Below the pieces are notes generated by a model. It ran no database searches. It was given only the letters and a program-made list of their open reading frames with translations, and was not told the DNA's origin. From a bacterium (lineage in GTDB: Bacteria; Desulfobacterota; DSWW01), in contig JANQFG010000171.1 of NCBI GenBank assembly GCA_028277985.1, positions 33,317-97,316 on the forward strand: a stretch of 64,000 bases of DNA. The letters run 5' to 3'. Below, piece after piece: positions 50,492-59,924 of the stretch (position 1 is its first letter; every line of letters starts with the position of its first letter). Both the position numbers and the translations under genes were made by a program.

Positions 50492-51871
50492 CTACTTCAA
50501 CAGCTTCTGCTCCATTTCCTGTACGGATTCATCCAGTGTGTCGACGATTCGGTCGATGGTCTCCCGATCCGCGATCAGAGCAGGGGCGATGCACACCGTC
50601 TCCATGGTGGACGACCGGATGAACACACCCTTTTCCCAGCACAGATCGACGAGCATCTCGGGGGCCGTATTCTCCGGCTCGATCGGCATCTTGGTCTCTT
50701 TGTCCGCCACAAGCTCCACGGCGGCCAGCATGCCCATCCCCCGGACGTCCCCCACCGAATCGTATCGGGTCAGCGACTGGAGGCGTTCCTGCAGGTAGTC
50801 CCCGTTCTGGGCGGCCTTCTCAACCAGGCCTTCCTCCTCGATGATCTGGATATTGGCCAGGCCCGCGGCACAGCCGACCGGGTGATTCATGTAGGTGAAT
50901 CCGTGCATAAGTGGCAATCTCTCGTCCTGGGACGTCCCGATCCCCTCGTAGATGTCGGCGCGCACCACGCAGGCTCCAAGCGGGATGTGGCCCGAGGAGA
51001 GTCCCTTGGCCAGGCTGAGCATGTCGGGCCGAATGCCTCCCCAGTGCTCATGGCCGAACATGGTGCCGGTCCGTCCGAAGCCGGTGATCACCTCGTCCAG
51101 GATCAGGAGAATCTCGTTGCGGTCGCAGATCTCGCGTAACCGGGGGAAGTATTCGGCCGGGGGCGGGATGACCCCGCCGGAACCGATGACCGGCTCGGCG
51201 AGGAAGGCCGCGATCGTCTCCGGGCCTTCCTCCTCGATGACCTCCTCTATGTCCTTAACGCACGCCAGTCCACACGCCGGGTACTCCAGGTCGAATTCAC
51301 ACTGGTAGCAATAGGGGGCGGCGACCTTGACGAAGCCCTCGGGAAGAGGATCCATGTTGATGTGGAAAGGGAATATCCCGGTGGCCGCGGTGGTGGCCAA
51401 TCCCATCCCGTGGTAGGAGTATCTTCGCGACAGGATCTTGTGCTTGTCCGTCTTCCCCTGCAGGGCCCAGTGAAGCCGGGCCATTTTGATGTTCGTCTCG
51501 TTCGATTCGGACCCTCCGCAAGTGAACCATGCCCGGGTAAGGTTGTAGGAAGGATCGAACATGCCGGCCAGTTTCGCAGCGAGCTCGATGGACGGAGGGG
51601 TGGATACGCCGTGGAAGGAGGTGAAGTAGCTGAGGGTGTTCATCTGCTTCGTGACGGCCTCGATGATCTTCGGGTGATTGTGCCCTACGGCCACGCACCA
51701 GAGCCCGGAGAAACCGTCGACGATCTCCCTGCCGTCCAGGTCCCGGATCATCACCCCCTTTCCCTCTACGATGATCCTCGGCGGATGATGGGTCTCGAAG
51801 TGTCTGGGGTGGGTCAGTGGATGAATCAGATGTGCCTTGTCCAGATCAACCAGTGACTTTGCCTGGGCCAT
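50492..51871 (-). CDS. class III omega-aminotransferase (PLP)
   Basis: 459 residues. The beginning PLTHPRHFETHHPPRIIVEG, ESNETNIKMARLHWALQGK, and CYQCEFDLEYPACGLACVKD are typical of omega-amino acid/taurine:pyruvate-type enzymes. The PLP site is in LILDEVITGFGRTGTMFGHE and the Lys in MLSLAKGLSSGHIPLG. It would transfer an omega-amino group (putrescine, taurine, beta-alanine or similar) to pyruvate or 2-oxoglutarate. It opens the four-gene operon. The PuuB-like oxidase gene at 43189 may belong to the same metabolism. Confidence 0.9.
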   Translation of the reverse strand: MAQAKSLVDLDKAHLIHPLTHPRHFETHHPPRIIVEGKGVMIRDLDGREIVDGFSGLWCVAVGHNHPKIIEAVTKQMNTLSYFTSFHGVSTPPSIELAAKLAGMFDPSYNLTRAWFTCGGSESNETNIKMARLHWALQGKTDKHKILSRRYSYHGMGLATTAATGIFPFHINMDPLPEGFVKVAAPYCYQCEFDLEYPACGLACVKDIEEVIEEEGPETIAAFLAEPVIGSGGVIPPPAEYFPRLREICDRNEILLILDEVITGFGRTGTMFGHEHWGGIRPDMLSLAKGLSSGHIPLGACVVRADIYEGIGTSQDERLPLMHGFTYMNHPVGCAAGLANIQIIEEEGLVEKAAQNGDYLQERLQSLTRYDSVGDVRGMGMLAAVELVADKETKMPIEPENTAPEMLVDLCWEKGVFIRSSTMETVCIAPALIADRETIDRIVDTLDESVQEMEQKLLK

Positions 51872-51936
51872 GGAAAACCTCCCCTGGTTTTGTCGCCTCG
51901 AGACGAATCGACTGCTTCACGGTGTAGGCCTATCAA

Positions 51937-52482
51937 TCACAAACAAAGTTCGAATTTCTGTTCCGTGATCTTCCGGCCCCATTGGTCGACAACGTGTTCC
52001 TCGCAGAGCCGGAACCCCTCGCCCTCGTATAGGCCTCGGGCGGCGTCCAGTCCTTCGAAGGTCCATAGATAGAGCTTTGGGTAGCTCCTTTGCCTGCAGA
52101 ACTCGACCGCCCTGCTGAGCAGTCCCTTTCCCAGGCCCGTCCCCTGGTGGTCCTGGACCACGATGAACCAGCGCAAGCGAGCCCCCTCCGTGCCACCGGC
52201 CTCGCTGCCGTCTATGGCCACCGAACCCGCGAATCGACCGTCCTCGGTGGCAATCCAGAGACCGTCGCGGTCTTCCTGAAAGGCGACCATGAATTCAGAC
52301 AGCTCCCTGCCGACCTGGGTCTCGAAGGAGATGTCGAAACCCCAGTGCTCGTGATAATACACGGCGTGCGCCTCGGTGATCAGACCGATAGCGCCCGGGA
52401 AATAGCCCTGGAAATCGGTTGCGGTCCTGGCCGGCGCCGACAATACGAGGGTCCTCCGGCGGGTTGGATGAGCAGACGTCAA
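51937..52482 (-). CDS. GNAT family N-acetyltransferase
   Basis: 181 residues from a TTG at 52482; the true start may be a little inside. The acetyl-CoA site is LRWFIVVQDHQGTGLGKGLL (R-x-x-G-x-G/A type). IGLITEAHAVYYHEHWGFDI and YLWTFEGLDAARGLYEGEGF are also typical. The acceptor is unknown. It begins 3 bp after the M23 peptidase stop on the same strand. Confidence 0.85.
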   Translation of the reverse strand: MTSAHPTRRRTLVLSAPARTATDFQGYFPGAIGLITEAHAVYYHEHWGFDISFETQVGRELSEFMVAFQEDRDGLWIATEDGRFAGSVAIDGSEAGGTEGARLRWFIVVQDHQGTGLGKGLLSRAVEFCRQRSYPKLYLWTFEGLDAARGLYEGEGFRLCEEHVVDQWGRKITEQKFELCL

Positions 52483-52485
52483 GGA

Positions 52486-53112
52486 TCAAAAATGCTCTAC
52501 CGAATGGTCTCGGCCCAAGATTCTATACGGAGCGTCGACGGCATGCAAAGGGTCCAGCAGCATGGCGATTTCCGGGTCGTGCAGGGTGTCCCACTTGAGG
52601 TCACGTAGGGCCCTTTCCGGGGATATCCATGCCATCGTCAGATGAAGGTGGGGGCGCGGACCTGTGGTCTTTCTTCTCTTCCGGGTCAGGGATCCGATGA
52701 TTTCGCCACGGTGGATCCGCTCCCCGGGTAGGATGTGGTCTGCCGGTCTCGTGTGTCCGTACATGGTGCAGAGCGATCTTCCCTGCCCGTCATCGACGTG
52801 GTGGTCAACGTACACGGACTGGCCGAGGTAGTCCTTCTCGATCTTGATGACCTCCCCGTCGAACATCACCGGAATCCGGGTCGATTCGTCGAGTGCATGG
52901 GCCTGACCCCGCCCGTCCGTATACATGCAAAGGTCGATTCCCTCGTGAGGCGTGGCACGGGGACCCTGGTCACCCCACCATTTCTCCTGGTCCAGAAAGA
53001 ACATACCCGAAAAGAAAGCCCACCCTGCGAACCGGTTCTTGCGCCATTCATTGCATTCCAGCAGCAGCTCGGTGAAGCGTGCCTTTTCGAATGGATACCG
53101 ACCATCTGCCAC
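52486..53112 (-). CDS. M23 family metallopeptidase (LytM-like)
   Basis: 208 residues from a GTG at 53112 with AAGGGG six bases before it; the open frame to 53430 is a Gly/Ser/Pro-rich stretch I do not consider coding. Zinc ligands of the LytM fold are present: HEGID (H-x-x-x-D) and HLHL (H-x-H). FDGEVIKIEKDYLGQSVYVD, GQGRSLCTMYGHTRPADHIL and IHRGEIIGSL are standard. Unlike most family members it lacks a signal peptide, so the cell location is unclear. It may have a non-peptidoglycan role. Confidence 0.75.
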   Translation of the reverse strand: MADGRYPFEKARFTELLLECNEWRKNRFAGWAFFSGMFFLDQEKWWGDQGPRATPHEGIDLCMYTDGRGQAHALDESTRIPVMFDGEVIKIEKDYLGQSVYVDHHVDDGQGRSLCTMYGHTRPADHILPGERIHRGEIIGSLTRKRRKTTGPRPHLHLTMAWISPERALRDLKWDTLHDPEIAMLLDPLHAVDAPYRILGRDHSVEHF

Positions 53113-53345
53113 GCAGTTCCCCTTTTCCTCTCTAACTCGAGATGCTCTCGGGGCAAGATGGAAACATAGGCCAAGCCGGCTGGACCGGTCAACCCCGCCC
53201 TGTACGCACTTGGACGAACGGGCGGACAAGGCCTCCGGTCCGGGGCCGGGGACCTTCTCTGCTTGAAATGATCCGGGGATCGATACTACCATGGCTCTTG
53301 CCCCTGGACCGGGCTCTGGTTTGGCAATGACGCGGAGGCTTGACG

Positions 53346-55433
53346 ATGACGAAGAAGAGAATCCTCCTTTCCCTTGCTGTCCTCGCGGGCACCCTGCTCC
53401 TGCTCTCCTGTGGAAGCGATTCAGAGACACAACATGGAGCCAGGTCTTCCAGCAATGGCAGGATCGCGCTTCCCCAGATGGAACCGGCTACGCCTTACCC
53501 AGTGCTCGAGGAGAGAGGGATTCCTATTGTTCGTCCGGATGACCCGGAGCAGAGGAAGCTCTACGTGAACGTCGCCCGCCCAGCGTCGGACGAACGGTTT
53601 CCGGTCCTGCTGATCGCGACCGCCTACAGGAGGGAGTTCGTGCGGATTCTCGCCTTCGATTCACTCGTAGCGAACGGCTATGCCGTGGTGATTCTGGACG
53701 TGATGGGCAGCGGATCGTCCGAGGGCGGATGGGAGGCCCTGTCCGCCAGGGAGATCGACGACGTGGCATGGATCATCGACAACTGGATTCCGGATCAACC
53801 CTGGAGCAACGGCAAAGTAGGTATGTATGGCCCGAGCTATATGGGCATCACCTCCTTTCTTGCTGCGGGCCGGAAGCCCAAGCACCTGAAGGCGATCTTT
53901 CCCGGCGTCATCCATGCAGACACCTACCGGGATATCTTCTTCCAGGGAGGGATCTTCGAGCAGCAATTCATGTTGTTCTGGGCAAGATCAACCCTGGACC
54001 TCTCTTACAGGTTGCCGCCTACGCAGCTCATCAGCCCCAGGCGCGGTCACGTGCTCGAAGATGTCCTGTCCGGCCTGAAGGCGCTCGAAGAGCACAGGGC
54101 GCAGGAACCGGAGGTCCTGTCGTGGCTCACCCGGACCACGGCCAGCTCCTTCTTTGACGAGCGGTCTCCCATGACCTATTGGGAGGAGGTGGCCGACCTG
54201 CCGATCATGACGACCGCCGGTTGGTGGGGCATCTTCACCCGGGGAAGCATGCTGAACTACACCGAAATTGCGCGCGAGAAGCAAAGGCGGGAGATGCAAG
54301 GGGCAATGGTGGGCCCGATGCGGATCATCGTGGGGCCATGGTATCACACGAGCGGCGCATTCATGCAGGGGCTGCCCTTAGAGAGGCTCCACAAGAGGTG
54401 GTTCGACTGGCACCTGAAGGCGGACGAGGACCCGGACTACCGGAACTTCGATATTCTCGATCCCTCTGCGCAGGTTATCCTCTATGTCCTTGGAAGAGAG
54501 CAATGGAGGCGGGAGAAGGAGTGGCCCCTTTCCCGGGCTCGCTACGAGACGCTGTACTTGTCGGGGCAGAGACGGGAAGAGGACCAGAATGTGACCCTGA
54601 ACAACGGAAGCCTCCTCTGGTCTTGGGAAGCAGGAGAGGGGGGCCCGATCCCCGGCGACGGGGCGACCAGCCGCATCGACTATGATCCGGAGCAGGACCC
54701 GTCTCGCTTCACGGGCCAGAAGTCCCGGTCCTCCGTCCGCTGGAGCGGCGGAGAGATCTTTGAAGTGCCCTACGCGGAGGATGAAAGGGAGAACGAGGAA
54801 TTGTTACTCACCTTCACCACTGCCCCCCTCGACCGGGATGTGGAGGTGACCGGCCCGGCCGTGCTCCGACTCTGGGCCCGATCCGATTTCGGCGCCCCAT
54901 GCGAAGATCCCCCTGCCATTTGGTTCGAGCAGGGCAGGGCCAGTCGGACCGACCTCTCCCCGCTCATCCCGTGGGCACAAAGGCCGGATGTACACTGGAC
55001 CGTCAACCTGAACGACGTCTTCCCGGATGGGCGGGTTCGGAACATCACCTCGGGATGGCTGGCCGGCTCCCACAGGCCCGACCCGACCCGGCCGGACTGG
55101 ACCGGGGAGGGCTACGATCCGTTCCTGTATCCGGAGGATCGGGCACCTGTCCAGCCCGAAAGCGGCGAGATCTACGAATATGTCATCGAGATCTGGCCCG
55201 CATCCAACGTCTTTCTGGCAGGCCACCAGATCCGGATCGACGTGGCTGTCACAGACTACCCCCATCTGCTTCCGAGTCTCGTCCCTTCGCAGAACGAGAT
55301 CCTGCACGACGAGGAACATCCCTCCAGGCTCATTCTTCCGGTGGTAGATGCAGGGACTACGGATCCGCGCCAATGGATCGACGATCCGGACGCGTTCTTT
55401 GCCGGCGGGAAAGAAACCTGGACGGATTTCTGA
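53346..55433 (+). CDS. CocE/NonD (X-Pro dipeptidyl-peptidase, S15) family lipoprotein hydrolase
   Basis: 695 residues from the ATG at 53346, with GGAGG seven bases before it. A lipobox is seen in LAVLAGTLLLLSCGSDSE. The alpha/beta-hydrolase nucleophile is Ser in VGMYGPSYMGITSFLAAG. TAGWWGIFTRGS, IIVGPWYHTSGAFMQG and a C-terminal jelly-roll domain (VEVTGPAVLRLWARSD, IRIDVAVTDYPHLLPS) complete the family. It is probably exported and membrane-anchored, cleaving an ester, amide or Xaa-Pro bond. The gene ends at a strong terminator. Confidence 0.9.
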   Translation: MTKKRILLSLAVLAGTLLLLSCGSDSETQHGARSSSNGRIALPQMEPATPYPVLEERGIPIVRPDDPEQRKLYVNVARPASDERFPVLLIATAYRREFVRILAFDSLVANGYAVVILDVMGSGSSEGGWEALSAREIDDVAWIIDNWIPDQPWSNGKVGMYGPSYMGITSFLAAGRKPKHLKAIFPGVIHADTYRDIFFQGGIFEQQFMLFWARSTLDLSYRLPPTQLISPRRGHVLEDVLSGLKALEEHRAQEPEVLSWLTRTTASSFFDERSPMTYWEEVADLPIMTTAGWWGIFTRGSMLNYTEIAREKQRREMQGAMVGPMRIIVGPWYHTSGAFMQGLPLERLHKRWFDWHLKADEDPDYRNFDILDPSAQVILYVLGREQWRREKEWPLSRARYETLYLSGQRREEDQNVTLNNGSLLWSWEAGEGGPIPGDGATSRIDYDPEQDPSRFTGQKSRSSVRWSGGEIFEVPYAEDERENEELLLTFTTAPLDRDVEVTGPAVLRLWARSDFGAPCEDPPAIWFEQGRASRTDLSPLIPWAQRPDVHWTVNLNDVFPDGRVRNITSGWLAGSHRPDPTRPDWTGEGYDPFLYPEDRAPVQPESGEIYEYVIEIWPASNVFLAGHQIRIDVAVTDYPHLLPSLVPSQNEILHDEEHPSRLILPVVDAGTTDPRQWIDDPDAFFAGGKETWTDF

Positions 55434-55451
55434 TGCCCGCCAAACAGATTC

Positions 55452-55490
55452 AAGGGGTTACCGCGTACTATCCGGTAGCCCCTTTGTTCT
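55452..55490 (+). terminator. intrinsic terminator of the CocE-like gene
   Basis: AAGGGGTTACCG (55452-55463) and CGGTAGCCCCTT (55473-55484) form a 12-bp stem with one G-U pair and a 9-base loop. It is followed by TGTTCT. It marks the end of the core block; the accessory region begins after it. Confidence 0.85.
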
Positions 55491-55511
55491 ATTATGCCCA
55501 GAAAGTCCAGG

Positions 55512-55540
55512 TGTAACCGTAAGTGTAACTCTACCTTTCT
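55512..55540. repeat. tandem GTGTAAC motif at the start of the second accessory region
   Basis: GTGTAACCGTAAGTGTAAC (55512-55530) is a direct repeat with a 12-bp period, reminiscent of the tandem motifs beside the tRNA-Ser att copies, though the sequence differs. It may mark the edge of another mobile element. Confidence 0.3.
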
Positions 55541-55585
55541 GGTAGGAAAAAGATTTGAGCGGTGGTGTAATCGTTAGTTTGAAAG

Positions 55586-55798
55586 ATGGATCCGAAGAAG
55601 GTCTTAGACTGGATAAAGGATCTCAAGCTCGTTGATATACAGAATTCGCTAGAGACTGACCCGGCGAAGAACCTCATATCAAGTCTGGACGTTGGCACGT
55701 TTATCGATGGCCCTCTGTGGCAATCCTGGCCCATTCCCCCCCTCCTTCCGATGGCAATCGAGGCCAAAGCCCCCTTACCCCGAATTAGTAGAGACTAG
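55586..55798 (+). CDS. small uncharacterised protein
   Basis: 70 residues (MDPKKVLDWIKDLKLVDIQN, then TDPAKNLISSLDVG and PLPRISRD). The composition is protein-like at the N-terminus and doubtful afterwards. It may be a fragment. No family was recognised. Confidence 0.3.
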   Translation: MDPKKVLDWIKDLKLVDIQNSLETDPAKNLISSLDVGTFIDGPLWQSWPIPPLLPMAIEAKAPLPRISRD

Positions 55799-55836
55799 GT
55801 AGCCCCTCCTGCAAATTCCTTCTGTGGACTATTGCA

Positions 55837-56170
55837 GCCCACAACATTACTGCGAGTCCGAAGTACGAGTTCGAGGCGTACACCTGGTGATTTCCGATCG
55901 CCGGATGTTTGCCCTATAAGGGCTTCTTCTCCGAGCAGCGAGCCGCACGGGAATCGGCCAGGATGGAGAAGCTTGGATACGACACCTATTCGAGGCCTGT
56001 GGGGGCCTACAGCACCATTGGGTGGTTCAAGGATCCGATCTTCTCGACCATGCTCAGATAGAGGGACACCGTCCTGGTCGAGGCCATTCTCCACGAAATG
56101 GTCCATCGAACGATCTTCTTAGGCGGCCCAGTTTTTTGGGGGGGAGGATTGGAACAACGCGTTCTTGGTT
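55837..56170 (+). pseudogene. aminopeptidase (COG4324-type) remnant with in-frame stops
   Basis: One frame reads KYEFEAYTW, stop, FPIAGCLPYKGFFSEQRAAR, ESARMEKLGYDTYSRPVGAY, STIGWFKDPIFSTMLR, stop, then RDTVLVEAILHEMVHRTIF. The HExxH motif (HEMVH) and the surrounding phrases match a family of predicted zinc aminopeptidases. Two nonsense codons and the missing N- and C-terminal parts show it is dead. It begins after the small frame at 55586, which is unrelated in sequence. Confidence 0.75.
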
Positions 56171-56731
56171 TGCTCTCTGACTTACCATGAAACCCAACTG
56201 CCCTGCTCCCAGACACTTTATGAGCGCCCCGATCGAGATTTGTCAGCCATGGCGGATAGTTGAGGTTGCTGGATGGCGAGAACCAACTGATATGCCGTAT
56301 CCACAGAAGTGGCTCGAAGAGCAAGAACAGAGGAGAAATCATTGACTTCTGACCTTGACGAAAATATTGTCATGAAAAGGCTGGAATCGGAAGCCAGGCG
56401 GACGCGTAGACGGGCCTTCTACCCCAATTATCGGGGTGCCCGCGAACGCGAGGCCTGGCTTTTTTCGTTTGGTCGCTCTTGGCGCAGTCCTGGTTTCACA
56501 TGTGAGCGCACGACGGTGAGCAGTAGGAGGATCGCTGGGATCAAACATGGCAGTCGTGGTTAGGGGTGTGTGGTCTAAGTTTTTGAAAAACATATCGATT
56601 TCCGCAAAGGTTGCCTGTACTGATCGGGCAGGGTGCATCACAGGTGCCCGACCGTTCCACGTTGGTGAATGGAAGGAAAAGAAAGAGGTGATCTAAGAAC
56701 TCTGGAGCCCATTCGAGAGGAGGAATGCGTG
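56171..56731. other. region without a supported gene
   Basis: About 560 bp after the aminopeptidase remnant. Two weak frames exist (one on each strand near 56310-56640), but both have unusual composition and no recognisable sequence. ACCCC and GGGGT around 56431-56447 form a short hairpin. Nothing further can be supported. Confidence 0.3.
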
Positions 56732-56872
56732 ATGGAGATGATCAAATTGGTAGACTACTTCAAAGAGGATCCGGTCTTCTTGTTCATCGTTCTGTCCTTT
56801 ATCGGATGGTTCATCTTGATGAGAGGACTCATTTACCTGATGAAGGAACTGATTCGTAAGATTGGCCCATGA
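56732..56872 (+). CDS. small membrane protein
   Basis: 46 residues from the ATG at 56732 (a GTG lies one codon earlier), preceded by GAGGAGGA. One membrane segment (FLFIVLSFIGWFILMRG) is followed by IYLMKELIRKIG. The ending resembles the small protein at 16559. Function unknown. Confidence 0.5.
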   Translation: MEMIKLVDYFKEDPVFLFIVLSFIGWFILMRGLIYLMKELIRKIGP

Positions 56873-57137
56873 ATGCGGAGGCGGCAGTCTTTCGTATGCG
56901 GTCTAACCACTTTGGCTCCCATTCTTCTGGGGTGGCCTCATCTCTGCGTGGGTGGGTAGCCGGGCACTCCTAGCCTTTGACAAAGTGTCTGTTCTCGCTT
57001 GTTGGAACTACCCCCGAAATACCTCTACCAGGTTCTGGTCCCAAGTCTTCCATTTTTCTCTTGTGAGAGAGACAAGAAATTTGTTATGAATGTTAGCATA
57101 AATTGTCTTTTCTGCCAATCAACATAGCGGCAAACGC

Positions 57138-57740
57138 TTGGAAGAGACGTTGACAACACTCAGGGACAGACTCGTGTGCGAACTAATAGTTGACAAAGAG
57201 ACAACACAGGACATTTTGCTCAGAGAGGTATTGGCATCATATCAGCAGAGGTACACCGAGATTTCGGAGATCTGGAGGGATCTGGACCGCAAAGCACAGG
57301 GGACGACAGCAATTGCAGGCATCTTTATAGCTGTTATTTTTGCTTTCATACGGCAGATAGCCGTGAAACTTACCCCAACCGAATCCCAGCTACTGCTTCT
57401 ATCAGTTCTCTTTCTTGCAGTATGTGTCTTCTTCTGCCTCCTTGCCTTGAGAATCACTTCAGTTACCAGTTCCCCATCAGGACAAACAATCGAGGCTATG
57501 GTTGAAGATCTCCTCGCTCTCAAAATTGAGGGTACAGATGAATTTCGCCAACGCGTACGATTGTTCATACGCGATCAAGTTCTACTCTGGCGAGAAGCTT
57601 CTGATTCTGCAAACGATGCGGTGGAGAAGAAAGGCCGCAGTGTCTTTCTTGCTCAGGTCTTTCTGTTTGCGTCAGTACTCCTTGTAGGGGTGATGACGAT
57701 CTCACTCATTCTGCCAATTCGCATGGAGGGCGTGTCATGA
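57138..57740 (+). CDS. three-segment membrane protein
   Basis: 200 residues from a TTG at 57138. An N-terminal helical part (LLREVLASYQQRYTEISEIW) leads to membrane segments at about 57-78 (IAGIFIAVIFAFI), 88-107 (LLLSVLFLAVCVFFCLLALR) and 173-192. The two cytosolic stretches and layout recall small membrane effectors of conflict systems, but no family was assigned. Its stop overlaps the next gene's ATG by four bases (ATGA), so the two are coupled. Confidence 0.55.
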   Translation: MEETLTTLRDRLVCELIVDKETTQDILLREVLASYQQRYTEISEIWRDLDRKAQGTTAIAGIFIAVIFAFIRQIAVKLTPTESQLLLLSVLFLAVCVFFCLLALRITSVTSSPSGQTIEAMVEDLLALKIEGTDEFRQRVRLFIRDQVLLWREASDSANDAVEKKGRSVFLAQVFLFASVLLVGVMTISLILPIRMEGVS

Positions 57741-57949
57741 AATGTACGGTAAAGGACTGTCCCCGCGAGGCTTTACCGAAAAGCAACTACTGTCCGGAAC
57801 ACAAGCCTTCGAAATGGTGGGAAAACGATTCACTGCGTAGCATGCTGCCTCGCAAAGGTACTGGTAGGATTCTGAAACAGAGAGAGATTTCAAGAAGCTG
57901 GGCCCACCTTAAGCAGAGACGTCATCGGAAGAAGGTGGCACCTTCCTGA
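57737..57949 (+). CDS. small zinc-finger-like protein
   Basis: 70 residues. The start MKCTVKDCPREALPKSNYCP, with EH following, gives C-x4-C-x10-C-x2-H, a plausible small zinc knuckle. The rest is basic (KQREISRSWAHLKQRRHRKK), suggesting nucleic-acid contact. It overlaps the membrane protein gene and is probably its partner. Confidence 0.5.
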   Translation: MKCTVKDCPREALPKSNYCPEHKPSKWWENDSLRSMLPRKGTGRILKQREISRSWAHLKQRRHRKKVAPS

Positions 57950-58130
57950 TTGACGAGTAGCCTAGTTCCGCTAGCACCCCATTCCACCCCCCGGTCTGGC
58001 GGCCTGCAAGAGTCTGTTGTGTAGGGAACTGCTGGAGGTTGGCGAGGTAGTATCCTTTACCCCCAGAAGAGACAAAGATGCAGGCTTCTCGTGCTTCTAG
58101 TGGAACCCGAAGACGGTTAGGGGATCCCAT

Positions 58131-59834
58131 ATGAGCCTGAGCCCCCCGAGAGGAATGAGAAGGGTTTTCGAGGAGTTACCAAGGATCCGTGCTCCCGTTG
58201 TCCTGGTAAAACTCCTTTGTGTAATGGTCTTTATTCTTGCCTGCTCTTCCTCCCGTACTCCTCAAACTCAAAGGCGAACTAACTTCGTCAGAGAAGACGA
58301 AGATCATGTGAAGCACTCCATGACTGTCCGGCTTGTAGTACAGTTATGGAGTTTTGAAAAGGCATATACAGGTGACGACAGCCTAGATCGCGAAGCGGCT
58401 CAAATCAGAAATGTAATCATTTCAAAACTGCAGAATGCCGGGATCTGGACTACTCCGGAGGGATCAAAGGGTGGAGTCCCAACCCTTACCCTTTCTTGCC
58501 ATAAACAGCAGACTACAAAATACATCAGGGGTATGCGGGTGCCAATCGGAACCGCACTCGATTGTGAGATCAGTCTCAGAGACACTGACGGAAATCCTTT
58601 TTATTTCTTTGAAGCCTCGGAGGGGGAAAGCTTCTCGCTGCCTACACCACATAGCGAGTGGGGTTTTTGGGTTCCGGCTGAGGATCTAAGGAGATGTGGC
58701 TTGGTGAATGCCATGGAAGAAGAGCTTCACTTTAAGCACTGCGGCGTGTTCGCTGAGGCATCTCTCCGTGGGCAGGGAGCGAAACACATACTCAGGGAAG
58801 TTGTACTCAAGGATGATAGTGAGAGTGTGCGCATTGAGGCCCTGAAACTATTAGGCAAGAGGGCAACGCTAACGAGCAAGGCAAGCGACAACGAAAAGAA
58901 GAGTTTTACTTCCTATCTTGAAACGGCATTAAGGCGAGACCAGGATCGGAGGAGAAACTGGTGGGCAATAGTACGCCTTGGTGAGAGCATTGATCAAATC
59001 ATGGATGACCAGGGGCAGGAGAAACTCATCCTCCTTGATGCGTTGGGAGCCGTGATCGCGGACAGATTTGGCAGCGCCTTTTCAGAGGTAATCGAACTCA
59101 TCCTCTGGCAGAAGCTGAGCGAGGCAGAGAAAGAGACCGTGCTAATAGTCGGGGAGGCAAGCGAAGCATCCGAAAGGGAAGATGCAATCTGTGTGTTAGC
59201 AGTCATAGGCCAGGCACATGCTGCAACGGCTCTCGTTCGTGTGGTGAAGGACGAAAATGAGACTTCTTTGATCTGCTCGTCTGCGATGGACGCCTTGTGC
59301 AGCATAGGGACGGAATCAGTAGATCCACTGCTTGAATGCTTGACAGACCCTTCCCCTGGCATTCGCGCTGCTGCTGCCCAATCGCTTGGAAGGATAGCGC
59401 ACAGGACAGAGAAACGCGGGTCGTCGGTAGATTCGAAGGACCGAGAGGGAACAGGGGTGTTTGATAATGCAGTGCTACCCCTAGTTCGTGTGGGACTTGA
59501 GGACAGTGATGCTCAAGCGCGGGAGTGGGCGGTTCTGGCGTTGGGCGAGATTGGGGACCCGTGTGCCGTGGAAGCGCTCGCACTCGCCTTATATGACTGT
59601 AACTACCTAGTTCGATCTGCTGCGGCCAGGGCATTGACGGAAATACTAGGGAGTCAATTGAAAACGGCTGATGACTACGACGGCTTCGACGTGTCCGACC
59701 CCAAGGAATGGCAAGCCTGGCTAGATGAAAGAAAAGGTAGACTAAGTCTCGAAACCTACTGTCCAGGAGGGATGATAAGAACTGAAGCATTCGAACACGC
59801 GTGCCCTGACTCGGATGAAGGGGAAGCTAACTGA
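58131..59834 (+). CDS. HEAT-repeat lipoprotein-like protein
   Basis: 567 residues. After a longer N-terminus a hydrophobic stretch with a lipobox-like end (LLCVMVFILACSSS) suggests export and lipid attachment; an internal start (M9 or later) is possible. The middle resembles a periplasmic protein (DCEISLRDTDGNPFYFFEAS). The C-terminal half carries HEAT/PBS-type repeats (DPSPGIRAAAAQSLGRIAHR, DSDAQAREWAVLALGEIGDP, CNYLVRSAAARALTEILGS). It probably forms a scaffold for protein contact. No enzyme motif was seen. Confidence 0.7.
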   Translation: MSLSPPRGMRRVFEELPRIRAPVVLVKLLCVMVFILACSSSRTPQTQRRTNFVREDEDHVKHSMTVRLVVQLWSFEKAYTGDDSLDREAAQIRNVIISKLQNAGIWTTPEGSKGGVPTLTLSCHKQQTTKYIRGMRVPIGTALDCEISLRDTDGNPFYFFEASEGESFSLPTPHSEWGFWVPAEDLRRCGLVNAMEEELHFKHCGVFAEASLRGQGAKHILREVVLKDDSESVRIEALKLLGKRATLTSKASDNEKKSFTSYLETALRRDQDRRRNWWAIVRLGESIDQIMDDQGQEKLILLDALGAVIADRFGSAFSEVIELILWQKLSEAEKETVLIVGEASEASEREDAICVLAVIGQAHAATALVRVVKDENETSLICSSAMDALCSIGTESVDPLLECLTDPSPGIRAAAAQSLGRIAHRTEKRGSSVDSKDREGTGVFDNAVLPLVRVGLEDSDAQAREWAVLALGEIGDPCAVEALALALYDCNYLVRSAAARALTEILGSQLKTADDYDGFDVSDPKEWQAWLDERKGRLSLETYCPGGMIRTEAFEHACPDSDEGEAN

Positions 59835-59924
59835 CTGCTTTCAAGAGGCCTTGCCTAGCCCTCCCGCCCGCTATCGGTGCTGGAGGCTCGACACCTTCAC
59901 TCCGAAGATCGTCCTTGCCCGCCC

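Noticed and set aside
56309..56641. Overlapping frames on both strands (84 and 100 codons)
   Set aside because: Odd Arg/Pro-rich composition, no family resemblance, no good ribosome site.
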